A stretch of DNA of 64,000 nt. It comes from Solea solea (taxonomy: Eukaryota; Chordata; Actinopteri; Pleuronectiformes; Soleidae). A program made the position numbers and the translations under genes. Below the pieces are notes generated by a model, which had not been told where the DNA came from, made no database searches, and saw nothing but the letters and a program-made list of their open reading frames with translations. The stretch is from contig NC_081141.1 in NCBI RefSeq assembly GCF_958295425.1, positions 18,161,680 through 18,225,679 on the forward strand, in the 5' to 3' direction. Below are positions 38,160 through 49,400 of the stretch, in pieces; positions within the stretch are counted from its first letter, which is position 1, and the number at the start of each line of letters is the position of its first letter.

Positions 38160-40110
38160 AAAAGACACTAGTGAGTCATGTTCCTAATACTATTTATATT
38201 CTTTTTTTGCCTTTTTTTATTGCTAATTCTAATCATATTTAGTACTCTTCATTTTGCTTCTTTTTATTTTAAATCTTATTTGTCATTATTCTAATCACTT
38301 GTGTGACTTGGGTGTCATTTGTCACACTTTTCTGATGTGTGGTATCAATAAAGTTTAATTTAATCTAATCTAAACACTTTTTTGGGGGGGGTTTCTGGGG
38401 GGCAATCTAATTGTCAGTTCTAACAGATTTGTGTCAAGGTAACTAAATATTATTATTTAATTAATTAATTCCAGTTATTTATTTCATTTTCTACGCACTT
38501 TTCTAAGCAATTCCTCCACTCTGATCACACACCCTGGTATACACAGTAGAACAGTATATCTGTATATATTTTCCTCCAAGTACCACCAGAGGAAGCTCAC
38601 GTACCACCGGTGGTGCACGTACCACAGTTTGAGAACCATGTATCTAGTCAGGGGAAATTTCAGGGTAAAACTTCCCACTGTCAAAAAGTGGCAAAAATCC
38701 GACAACTGAGGAAAGTGTCGTCCTCTCTCGAGCTAAATCTCACCCACATGGAAAATATTGAGGTGCAGCTCTCTTATGTTATCTCCCTCCTTAATACCTT
38801 GTTATCTCACACACATGAGTGTGGTTGATGATACATGCAAAAAAGGTAGCGCATGCGCGTCATGTTCAGATGCTTGTAGTCATGAATGTGAGTCCTAAAA
38901 TCTTATCTTGAAATGAGACATAATTTGAATTGGGCATCAATTTCAGTTTCAAAATAGTGCCAAATCACAACCTACATACATTTCAAGGCACTTTACAGAG
39001 TAAGTAAGGCAGAAACCTCACAACATTAGACTGAGAGGAGGACAGAAACCCTTGAAAAGTACCTTAAAGGGATACTTGAGTAAAAGTATATTGTCAGAAA
39101 ATGACTTTGGTAGAAGTTGAAGTCACTTTTTTTATAATATTACTTAAGTAAAAGTCTTAAAGTATATGACATTTGCTGTACTTAAGTATCAAAAGTAATT
39201 TTCTGATATAAAATGTACTTAAGTTTTAGAAGTAAAAGTATTAAAAAGCTATGGTAGCTCAGTGGTAGGGCGAGTTGCCTTTCAACTGGGAGGTTGTGGG
39301 TTCAATTCCTGGCTCTGCTAGTCTGACCTTGAGTCCTTGAGCAAGACACTTAACTCCATGTTGCAGTGTGTAGATGACAAAACTGTAGTGTAAAGCAGCT
39401 CATCAAGACTAGAAAAGCTCTATATAAATACAGACCATTACCAACTCCTCTTCTTCTGAAGTAACAATCAAATCCTTTTTTTTCATTTTCACCAACTATA
39501 TAAACACACCGGAGCAAAAAGTACAAAATCGTTTTTAAAAATCGGATTGAATTTGTGAAATTTGGAAAAATGTCACAGTCCAAAGTTCGCTGTGGCTCGA
39601 TTTTATGAACAAAAAAGTGACTGCCGCAGAATTATTGCTACTTTATATCACTACTAAAAATGCCAAATAAAATTAATCATGATTTTGACTCAACAACACA
39701 TAAGAACATGACAAAAAAAAGCCTGAATACGTGACCTATGTGGGCTGCAAATGTTTGAGTTCTTAGAATGACCAAGCACTTGAGGCATCAGCTAGAAAAA
39801 ACCCAAAACATTTTAACAGGAAGAAATGCCTGACAGAAACAGATTCAAAGATAGTGTGACAATCAGCAGCTGTCCTCAGAGGAACTGAACCTTGCCACAA
39901 AGTTTGACTGCATCAAAATTCTTAAAATCTGAATCTGGGGCATTGACGCAAAGTATCTTAGTAACACCCTCACATCAAACCACTGTGGGAAAACATGTCC
40001 TACTAAGATCAATCAATGTTTTTGACAAAGATGTCACTCATTTTGACTTACTGTCACTTCTCTCATGACGTTGCAGGGCACACACCTCTACCACCTGACA
40101 TGATTCTGGG
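38160..40110. repeat. Repeat-rich gap between lrrc43 and cytokine-like gene A
   Basis: Several fragments are stacked here. About 38575-38640 reads 'taccaccggtggtgcacgta' with 'ccacagtttgagaacca'. About 38940-39050 carries 'ccaaatcacaacctacatac' with 'aaggcactttacagagtaag'. About 39060-39245 is an 'acttaagtaaaagtctta' type repeat. A SINE at 39245-39455 is listed separately. About 39800-39900 has 'aacaggaagaaatgcctgac'. These are common teleost repeat types; no gene is seen. Confidence 0.6.
39245..39455 (+). repeat. tRNA-derived SINE
   Basis: The head reads 'atggtagctcagtggtaggg' followed by 'aggttgtgggttcaattcct', matching A-box and B-box-like tRNA promoter elements. The body 'gagcaagacacttaactcca' and the end 'ctctatataaatacagacca' are typical of fish SINEs. 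The tRNA-like fold is incomplete, so this is not a functional tRNA gene. Confidence 0.8.
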
Positions 40111-40113
40111 TTC

Positions 40114-40176
40114 ACATATATATATATATAGGTGTTGTGTTAGTTAGTATCAGTGCAAAACGCGTAAAGTTAAAAC
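40114..40176 (+). promoter_or_regulatory. TATA-box region of cytokine-like gene A
   Basis: An (AT)n / TATATA tract at about 40115-40130 lies some 50 bp before the start codon. This fits a TATA-driven inducible promoter with a short 5' leader. It could instead be a plain AT microsatellite. Confidence 0.4.
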
Positions 40177-41533
40177 ATGTCTTTTGGTAAAGGTAAGTTG
40201 TTGTTTTTTTAATGAAAGCTCATCAGTTTAGGGTACATTCATTGTTTTGTACAAACTGTATGAAATCAAACGTTTCCCTATTATCTTCAGTTTTGACTCT
40301 GTGAAGCTCATTCCTCCCTGTGAAAATCAAAGTGTCACACATTCGTGTTTGTATTCTTGCAGAGCTGCTGTTGTCCTGCGTCGTTGTGATGCATTTCTCC
40401 TCCATGGCCTCACGACCACTTGAACTCGGGAAGCTTCAGGAGAACATGGAGGCCATCAGGATATCTTTCTGTAATCTGCTGGAAGCAGAACAGGATTATG
40501 TAAGTGGAAATTCACAGTTCATCCGTGCGTACGGCACAGATATTCACGGAAAAATTAGAAATGAGTAGATGAATTGAACAAAGTTACACTAGCACAACTT
40601 GTACACACACACACACACACATTATTTACTTTAGTAAACCCTTAGATGTTTAATAGGCCAACTCCACGAGTTCCTACAAAATTACTGAATAAAACCAAAT
40701 ATCTTTGTAAAATATAACTGTTGAAAAACTAAGTAAGAAATACAAAGAAATTACATTACATTTTTTGACCTTTTTTACAAAAATGTATTCATCAAAAGGA
40801 TCCCTTGCCTGGTCAGAGGGCAGAAAGACAAGTGCTGGAGCCCCACCTTGGGGCCAATATGTGCACATCCATTAAGACTAATTCATGAGTAAGACTCCCT
40901 CAGAGCAGATGCTGCACTTGTCTCACTTCATGTCTGTGTTGAAATTAAAGGTGGAGTGCGTAAAATGTATTCTTCTTCTTTTCACCCACCTCTCTTTCAC
41001 TGACCCCCTTCCCTTCTCTAGGGTTAGACATAGATCGACCCGCAAATCGAGAGCTTCGTCTTCAGGTTTAGCTCCCTCTTCATCTGCCCTATGCAATTAA
41101 AATTTAATTGAATTGAACTGAGTGTCTTTCACCTTGTCCCCAGGTCACACTGATATTTCATGAAGATTCACCGACAGAAGATACGTTAAAGCCTCTGGAG
41201 GGGATAACGCTTCCCGTGGGAGACACTGCAGGAGAAATCATGGCCTCGGCCTGCACAATCACCCACTACCTTGACGACCACCTGCCGAAAATCATCAGGA
41301 ATGTGACTGCGCACCACCAGAGCCTCGTCAACAACGTCAGAACGTTTAGCATTCAGTTCAAAAAGGCCTTTGAGCCTACAGCTAGTGATCAGCGTGACGT
41401 CCTGAAATGCCACAGAAATATAACAGCTCTAGACACCTACCAGATGAAAGTCATCGGCCTCAGAATGATCTACTACACCAGACAATGGGTGGAGGGTTTC
41501 CTCAACACGACCGTCTCCTGTGACCTCTCATAA
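40177..41533 (+). CDS. Cytokine-like gene A: secreted four-helix (IL-6/CNTF-type) protein at the IL31 position
   Basis: Three coding exons, 40177-40192, 40363-40499 and 41144-41533, join in phase to 180 residues. The first exon encodes only MSFGK and part of the next codon. The second supplies a signal peptide (core LLLSCVVVMHFSSMA, cleavage likely after SMA) and a first amphipathic helix (LGKLQENMEAIRISFCNLL). The last carries the remaining helices. Mature cysteines sit in ISFCNLL, SACTIT, LKCHRN and VSCDL, and there are three N-glycosylation sequons (NVT, NIT, NTT). The last helix, YQMKVIGLRMIYYTRQWVEG, has the spacing of CNTF/LIF-type helix D (K-x2-GL-x9-W). Tiny first exon, three-exon layout, secretion and an ATTTA-rich 3' UTR are typical of this cytokine class. 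The gene lies between the 5' end of lrrc43 and the 3' end of mlxip on the opposite strand, as mammalian IL31 does. Overall sequence similarity to IL31 is too weak to see by eye, so no symbol is given. Exon structure 0.85; cytokine 0.75; IL31 orthology about 0.45. Confidence 0.75.
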
Positions 41534-41548
41534 AAACACCTAAAAAAG

Positions 41549-41622
41549 TTATTTATTTACTTATTTATTTATTTAATTATTTATTTATCTGTATTTATTA
41601 CCAGCTATTTATTTCATTTATG
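41549..41622 (+). promoter_or_regulatory. AU-rich element in the 3' UTR of gene A
   Basis: About ten ATTTA pentamers, many overlapping as ATTTATTTA, start 16 nt after the stop codon. Such clusters destabilise cytokine mRNAs through TTP-type proteins. A polyadenylation signal AATAAA follows at 41684-41689. Confidence 0.8.
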
Positions 41623-41683
41623 TTGAAAGATCTTTTTCACGTTCCATGTGTGTTGTGTTTGCAAAGAAAATCTAATCACCAAC

Positions 41684-41689
41684 AATAAA
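41684..41689 (+). terminator. Polyadenylation signal of gene A
   Basis: A canonical AATAAA lies about 150 nt after the stop and just beyond the AU-rich element, so the 3' UTR would be roughly 170 nt. Confidence 0.65.
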
Positions 41690-41924
41690 GAATTTAAATC
41701 AAACACTGACCTGTGATTACAAAAAACATCCCAAACACTCTCAACTAATAATAATAATAATGATAATAATATAAAAAAAATTAATATAGCACTTTTCAAA
41801 CACAACATACATACAGATTAAAAGAACTTTTCTTTAATGTTTCATGAAAAGTTCATTGTAAAAACATGACACATTTTAACATGAAGGTTTATAGTAGAAC
41901 GTGACTTTATTTGTATAGTTTTCA

Positions 41925-42190
41925 ATTCAATTTTTATTTGTATCGCACCAAATCACAACATGCATTATAGAGTGCAGAGAAACCCAACAATTCCCACAAT
42001 GAGCAAACACTAGGCAGAGAGAAGAAATCTCTGACAGAACCAGACTCAAAGATGTGCGGCCATCTGCCTCGACCGGTTGGGGTGAAAGAAAAAATGGGGG
42101 ACAACGGAGAGGTGGGGGACAGAAAGGGCAAGAGGGAGGCGAGGTAGAGACAGAAGAGAGCGACCAGGAGCAGAAATACAACAATTGTAA
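41925..42190 (+). repeat. Common teleost interspersed repeat between genes A and B
   Basis: Recognisable pieces are 'tttatttgtatcgcaccaaa', 'tcacaacatgcattatagag', 'aatctctgacagaaccagac' and 'ggccatctgcctcgaccggt'. This type recurs at about 38940-39050 and 39800-39900 on the other side of gene A. Open frames across it are not genes. Confidence 0.7.
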
Positions 42191-42629
42191 CAAGTGTTAT
42201 CAGTTTAGACATGACTGCAGCAGAGACTCATGTTATAACGTGAAATGTTGATTGTAAAAATATGATTCTTTTTTTTTACTCGAGAGTAATTTGCTGTAAT
42301 TGATGATATGATTCCCATTATGGTCTAAGCTTAACCCCTGGTTTTGGTTTTCATGGTCCTGACAAGGCCAGCGTTTGCCAGTTCCTTATGCAACGTTAAC
42401 AAGAAAACAAATACAAACACCCACCCACGTATTACTAATATTCTTACAATTTTACATTTCTTTCATGGGCCAACATTTCATAATCGGTAAATCATCAGTG
42501 ACACAATCTTTCGTCAGCAGACTTTAGTGATTTGTTTTTTCTGTCAAAGATTTTATCAGAACTTTGGCTGACTGTGCGGGTGCTGCTTGTTACAGGATAG
42601 ATACATATTTTTTTTCACGTGTTCAGGAC

Positions 42630-42696
42630 GGAACTCCCCCGTAGAAAACAGGCATGACTTATTAATTATTCATGTGACAGTTGTACTTCTGGGGAA
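42630..42696 (+). promoter_or_regulatory. Candidate NF-kB and STAT6-type sites upstream of gene B
   Basis: GGAACTCCCC at 42630-42639 is, on the other strand, GGGGAGTTCC, which fits the GGGRNNYYCC kB consensus. TTCTGGGGAA at 42687-42696 fits the TTCN4GAA spacing preferred by STAT6. They lie about 155 and 97 bp before the start codon. Matches this short occur by chance, so the call is tentative. Confidence 0.35.
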
Positions 42697-42792
42697 AAAG
42701 GTTATTGATCTTTATCTAACAAATGCTAATAAAAGAGTAGTAGTTGAAAGGTGGATCAGAGAAAGTAGCACATCAGAGAACCTTCTGCTAAC

Positions 42793-43950
42793 ATGGATGT
42801 TCCCAGTGCTGGTAAGGCAGAGCCACGACAGCGATGCACAACACTCTGTAGGGGGGACTATCTGTGTGTGTGTGTGTGTTTGTATCTAATTCATCTCCTC
42901 TGATTTCTTTTATGTCACTGACACAGTCCTCATCTTGCTGCTCATTGCACAAGCTGCTGGTGGACCTGTTAAAAGGGGGGCCTTGGATGAAAGCATACGT
43001 TTGATGGAGGAGAAGAGACAGGCTGCTCTGAAAAACCTTGTAAGCTCACTGATACTTCCTTAAACTAACAAAACAAAAAAACTGGGATGGAGAGAGGCAA
43101 GCTTTTTTATTGATGTGTATACGTTTTATTAATAACTAATACTAATAATATTTATTGGCACTAGCGGCCGTGGTGTTCACTACTGAGGAATGTTTGGAGT
43201 GCAAACATCAAAATTAGGAGTTCGACACATTCAGATGTTTTCCATCTGGACTCAAACAAACATCAGCTTGCTGAAATAACAAGGATCTGTTTTGTCACGA
43301 TTTATTTCAAGGTGTAACTGCAGTAAAACCAGATATAGAATTACAGCAGTTCATTGAAAATCAAGTTTAGACATGGACAGGATTTAGTTTATGAACGTGT
43401 TTTTTTTTTTAACTTATTACACTTGTATCTCTACTCTTGTAGCCGAGTGATTGCGGTAGACTGATCATAACTGGAATAATCTGTGAAAATGAATCACATT
43501 TTCTTTTGAGCGAATCAGTTTTAACTGCATTATGTGGACATATTTGCACCTGTGAGCTCGATTAAGACATAAATAGGAATATGATTGAAACATCATGTGT
43601 GAAATGTCTTTCTTTGTGTCATGCAGACTAAGGTGATTCCTTACAACTCCTGCGTCTCCATGAACATCACGGAGGGGGTGGGGGCGGAGCTGCAGTCCCT
43701 CAACGCTTCCCCCCTCTCCCCATTTCGCCACTGCATGGAAAAGGTTGCGGATCTGACCCCGGAGCTGTCACGTCAGCTGATGACCATCGGCCAGTACATT
43801 CAGCACATGGTGCCGCCGGAGCGCGACCACACACCATCTCACAACTGCAGCATTCCCAGCTTTGAGGATGAATTGAAAAAATATTCGTATGTCAAGTGTC
43901 TGCTGCAGCTCCTGGGCGAGTGGCTCAGCGGGCTCAGCAAGGTAGCCTAG
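42793..43950 (+). CDS. Cytokine-like gene B: secreted four-helix (LIF/OSM-type) protein next to gene A
   Basis: Three coding exons, 42793-42811, 42927-43039 and 43627-43950, join in phase to 151 residues. The signal peptide is MDVPSAVLILLLIAQAAG. A first helix spans LDESIRLMEEKRQAALKNL and runs across the exon 2/3 junction. Four cysteines remain in the mature chain (YNSCVS, FRHCMEK, SHNCSIP, YVKCLLQ), fitting two disulfides, with three sequons (NIT, NAS, NCS). The last helix, ELKKYSYVKCLLQLLGEWL, resembles helix D of LIF and oncostatin M, where a Cys-x-LL core follows a Lys-rich turn. Exon layout matches gene A: a tiny first exon, a short second exon with signal peptide and helix A, and a third exon with the rest. 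The two are probably old tandem duplicates, although their sequences have diverged almost completely. The 3' UTR is ATTTA-rich. A splice variant using MFPVL as the start would be out of frame and was rejected. Function is inferred, not shown. Confidence 0.75.
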
Positions 43951-43970
43951 TTTTGATTTGACAATCTTTT

Positions 43971-44097
43971 TTATTTATCTATTTATTTATTTATCTATCT
44001 ATTTATCTATTTTCTAAAGCCTCACATGTGCTGTTAAATTATTTATCTGTTAAATTAATATTTATTACGAGCAAAGTGATATTGATCAAAAAATAAA
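43971..44097 (+). promoter_or_regulatory. AU-rich element and polyadenylation signal of gene B
   Basis: About seven ATTTA pentamers, partly within a (ATTT/CTAT)n tract, start 20 nt after the stop. AATAAA follows at 44092-44097. The layout copies that of gene A. Part of the tract could be a simple-sequence repeat. Confidence 0.65.
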
Positions 44098-44144
44098 AAA
44101 ATAAAAAACAACAAGGAGTCAAATATGTCATATTTTTTGTCGCT

Positions 44145-46451
44145 TTTATTGTGACTCAGTTTTTTTTTTAAGGCATTTTGAAAAGTTGTTCGGGAACTAT
44201 GGGGGAGGGGACACATAAGAAAATATTTTCACTCACTTTGACTCACAAATATTAAGAAATTTGGGGAAACCCCAATTAGCAATAAAAACATCTCACAGCA
44301 ACAGCAAAAAAAGAGAAATCCAACCCGGTAAGATTTTAAAATCATCAGATGATTAAAAAAAAAAAACAACAATAAAAAAAACAAAAAACAAACACACACT
44401 ATTGCCCAGCTGCAGTAGAACATTGGGGCTTTTGTCATACAGCACAGTGAGTAATGATCAAAAACCATATCATTTTCAAACATGACATCATAGCTGCATT
44501 CAGAGGTGCACCTTATTTTCTGACAGTAGTAAAAAGATATCAGGTAAAATGAGCTGGAAGCATTTAGTTTGCAACACAATAATCAGACTGCACTGTTTGT
44601 GCTGTTGAAGTGTTGAATTTGGATAAATGCCTCCACCGTTAGAAGTTGTGAAGTAAACGGCAGACAAAAAGGCAAATTATTTTTATGTTACGATAAATCA
44701 AAATGTATCCCATTATAAGACGCTGGTCTCCACAATAAAAGAATGCAGACAAATCTAAATGCTCATTCATCAAATTAGAAGTGGTGCCTTCTGCGACCGT
44801 GAGGCTCAAGAATAAAGTTAAGTTGTTCTGCAGAAGGTAAAGGAAAAACAACAAAATCTCCCTCAGCCTGAGGAGTGAGTGCTTTCACTTCCATGCTGCC
44901 TTATTCTTAAACTCTTTAAGTGTGCTTTGTCAAATACATTGTCAGTAACACAGCAGATGAGAGTAAACAATGCTTTGCTATGGCTTTATTTCAACCTTTA
45001 CTCTCATGTTTGGTAGAAAAAAAAACATCGGAAATTAGTGTGGTGACCAGTATCCTTAGACAAAAGGGTTTTCCTGCTGAGGAAACACCCTGACTGGGTG
45101 TGTTGAAAGCTAAATGGAAGGACCTGTTCAGACCTGGCATTAATGTTTGTCCTCTGTGCATGTAGTTACAACGCCAAGTACGGTTTAGTTACATTTTAAA
45201 AAGTGTGCTACCTGCATCAGAAAGCAACAGAGATGAGAGGAGCTCGAGTGTATTTCTTTCATCTCGCTGACGAAAAAAAAAGTATCAACCATTTGAGAAA
45301 AATAAATCATATGGCAATCGGTGTCAATATTGTGTCAGTGGTAGGGGTGGGAAACATCAGTTAAAAATAAAAAATCAATACTTGGTGAATTGCTGAATTT
45401 GGTGTCACGATATGTCACTGTATAGGTTGTGATATCGTAATGGTATCATACATGAAAAAGCAAGAAATTGATATCGAGCCATCCCAAATACGAGCGCTCA
45501 GGACGAATGTTAATACCAGGTCTGAACTGGGACGAAAACAGTGACACTCACCAGCGCAACCCTGAGTGATCGACAAAAAAAAAAGACGACAGCTACAGCT
45601 ACTGTGCATTCAGTTAAGCTCTCGTAACACTGTACATGTGAAAATAGTATATTTATAGGCTGTACTGCTATATATCAAGTATGCTCCCTATGAGGGCTGT
45701 AGTATTGCTCCACTATGCCCAGTGAAAAACCCATGTAATCAAAGTTACTGCTTTCTCAGTGATTTGCAGTTTAAATCACCTGAAATGGGCAGAACAAGCG
45801 AAGCATGGATAGAGAGACCACCAGACATCCATTGCCATTATCTGGCAAGAGAACAATCACCTGAGTAAAAGAGAGATGACAATAAAGCTCTCATCTTCCT
45901 GGCACTGATGCAGTATTCAATGTACTGCGCTAGGTTTTCAGGTGATTTGCATTATCTTGTGAAGCTTTTCTGGGACACAAACCCAAACTATGCTACCAAC
46001 TGTTCCTTAAAAAAACAACAACCCCATATTATAACACTTACTATACATCTGAGAGAGAACACAAAATGAACGACTCAACATTTCCCTTTTTAACACAATG
46101 ACGCTTTAACACACTGTAAAAGTCAAAAGTCGAATTTAAAACATACTAATGTTCAAAAGGCAAACCACGAGTACCATCCACCAACAAAGTATTCAGAAGA
46201 CCTTCACCTCAAACAGGTAAAGGTAGCAATAGCTGCTGTCATTCAAATATAAAATTATAAAAGTGTTGTCAAAGGCACAACTCATGTTGAGTGTCTCACT
46301 CCTACGGAACAATGTACAGGATGACAAATGTATGGCCGGCGTGGGCCTGTGGAAGACATTGCTCAGTGGCTTTAAGGTGAAGCAGTGATGTGCCACTTTT
46401 TATTTGACAGCTGATAAAAAGGTTCCGGTGGACTTCAGGTCACCTCACCTA
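44145..46451 (-). terminator. mlxip: mlxip 3' UTR
   Basis: About 2.3 kb of non-coding sequence follows the mlxip stop on the minus strand. AATAAA on that strand (complement at 44145-44150) is the last clear polyadenylation signal before gene B. Nearer signals exist, so a shorter form is possible. Nothing else is seen here. Confidence 0.45.
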
Positions 46452-49400
46452 CTACACATCTCCATGTGTAACAGCCTGCATGGCTTCTTCTGGCAACAGG
46501 GATGGATCACTGAGAATGGACGTTGTTGTGCTCAGCTGACGAAGGGTACTCAGCACCACTGAAAGACAGTAAATCACAAATCAAATGACTGTAAACTGAT
46601 GATTCTGATTCGGTCACTTGTTGATACTGTAACAAGCAGTGACAGCAGTCACCGACGACATCGTGACAATGTTAGCACACATTTATACATCCAGCAGAGC
46701 AGGGCGTCTAATATGAAACATTGGGAATTATTTCCAGTCATGTTTGTGGTATTAGGGAGGTCATGTATGGTGGGTTTGTCGGAATGTTTGAATGTCAACT
46801 GGAAACGAAAGAAGACGCAGGACACAACATATTCCTGCAATAATGCCGTGACCCTTTTCAATGTTTTTGTTTTTGAAAAAAAGCTTGTCTTCTGTATAAT
46901 CCACAATATTGAATCTAGTAATGATAATTTATTGATAACATATACTCTTTTTAGCAATTAAATACTAATCTAGATTTTGAATACGTATATATGTAAATAT
47001 TTAGCTTCATTATGAAGGTTCTTTGTGTTAAAATCTATATTTACTCAGTCAGCAAAGACACCACACTCACTATCCTTGAGCTAAGAAATAGCTACAATAG
47101 GCTGAAAGATATAAATCAATAACCTTCGTGGCAACAGTCTCACTACACTAAAATAAGACATCAGAGCCACAGATGCAGACCCAGCCTCCAGTCAGCTGGG
47201 AGAAGTGAGAGTAGTTGATAAAAATCTTTTGACGTCACTTGACTCTATCACCTCCGCCAAGTGTCAGAAACAAGTGCATATTATTTTCTCCAAGTGGGGG
47301 AGGAAGTGGGAGACATACACTAACGGAAAGTGTAATCAGGTGGGAGAGTTACTTGAAGTAGTGGTTGCTTAATGACAAGGGAAACAGATATAATGGCAAA
47401 TAAGTAGTAGAAAATCCAGAGCAACTGATACAGACAACGGATAATCTTACACCACATGTGGGATGCAAATAACCCACGACTGCTGATCCTTTCCACTGAG
47501 GTCATGAAGTCCGTGAGGTGACCTACATGTCACAGTGCCTCTCGTGTGTGTCTCTATGCTTGTGTGCGAGTGTGTGCACTTACTCGGTCTGAGCACGGGA
47601 AGTGAACAGTGACGATCGAGCCATTCCAGCGTGGTCTGATACAGCTCTGCTCTGCTCGTAGTTGACACCATCCCGTTAAAAGACTCGAAGAGAGGCTTGA
47701 TAATGATGCTGAACTGGAGTGAGTGTTAGTCAAGGATCAGTTAGACTGCAGAGTGACGCCGATTCAATTCTGCCCCACTCCAGCATGTAGCTTTTGTTTG
47801 ACCTTTCATGCTTTGATAACTGGTTTCGCTCTGCCTGTAAAATAGAACAGTTTCTTGACAGTTCAAGTTTGACTCAGACTGGTAGTTCAATAGTTCAAGT
47901 TAGATTGTTTTAAAAAGGTACAGGGTGCAACATTTAGCAACATCTATTGGTTGCATGTGGCAGCTGTAGATGTAGATATTTTATTGACCTTTAAAACTGA
48001 TACTTCCTAAGCAGGTCAGTTAGTGTCGCAAATTATTCCCCTCGGTCCAAATTAAATGATTGACATTTTCTTACACTTTTGCGAGGGCTGCAGAGATCCT
48101 TTAAGAACAACTTTATTTTTTGATGGCTATTTGGGACATAAAGAAGTTTCAACATATAATGACTCAAGATACAGAGACTGGCAATGTCTTTTGGTATAAT
48201 GCATTTACTGCCCAGTCTGTGAAATATGTCTCATATGACACTTCTGTCGGAGGCCCTGAACAACAAGCATCGCTGCTGAACCACCAGTGACTGGTGCTAG
48301 ATTCCTTGTCTGTATATCTCACTGTGTAGGCAGAAACCACACAAATGTTGTGAATTTCCTCCTGCGGTTTGTTTATTTTTCTAGATAATGTGGTTGATAA
48401 CCAAGTTATCAGTTCAACTTTTAAAACAAAGTGTGAGAATTCTCACAGTGAACTATATTGACTGCACTACTAACACATCAGGTCATCTTAAAGGCAACTT
48501 CAAAATGCTTCAGTGTAGTTATGAGGATACCGTATGTAGGATCAATCCAAACTTGCTTCTCAGACAGAAAAGCCTTTTCACGTTAAAAGAAAATTGTTGG
48601 CTGTATTATAAATAAATAAATGGGTAGCAAACAGTGTGAAAGCTGTTTCACTGAAGGATACGATCCAGAACTTCCAGTTCTGAAGAGTTCGGCTCTTCAC
48701 ATATTCATTAAACTTCTCCTGCATGTGGCTCAGGTGATTCCGCTTTACGGGCACTCCTGTCGCAGGCAGCTGTTCCTGACAAAAGCTGTGACACGGAACA
48801 TAAACAAGTGAGGGTTATATGTTTTACAAGAGGAGTGACTAAGTAAATGACGTTTTGTACGTACTTAATGGAGGTGTTGAGCTCCTCGATCTCCTCCCGC
48901 AGCCTCCTGACCTCCTCCTGCATCTGCTGCCGCTCCTGCTGGAGCTTCCCAATGTGATCCACTGTCTTCTGCAAAGTAACTGCATTGCTGATCTAAATGC
49001 AAAAACGAAACGTCTAGTTGAGCACAAACAGACCAAAAGTAGTGATGTCCTGAATTTTACTCTGCATGTTTGAAGAAGAAAAAAAACATTGGTTTACATT
49101 TGACTGAGACTTCAGTGTGGGAACCAGACTGCAGAGCGTTTTAAAGCCGATGTTTATGTTTGATCGTCTCTTTTGCTCAGCAGATATATGCGTTGTCCTC
49201 CAGCTCTGTCACACGGGAAAATATGTTATAAGTTTTATTTAAAGAGTAAAGCAGACTTGAACACAAGAGAAGGAGAGAGAGAAGGACAAAAAGAGAGTTC
49301 TGGTAGTAGTAGTGATAATTGTCACATTTGCACTTACTGTATGTTCTGTCTTTAATCTCATCCATTGATTGTGTTATGATGTTGTAATTGAAGTAGATTT

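Noticed and set aside
39245..39320. Possible tRNA gene (tRNA-like A and B boxes)
   Set aside because: The cloverleaf is incomplete and the sequence continues into a SINE body.
42054..42251. Gly/Glu-rich open frame between the two cytokine-like genes
   Set aside because: It lies in a common interspersed repeat and has no splice or homology support.
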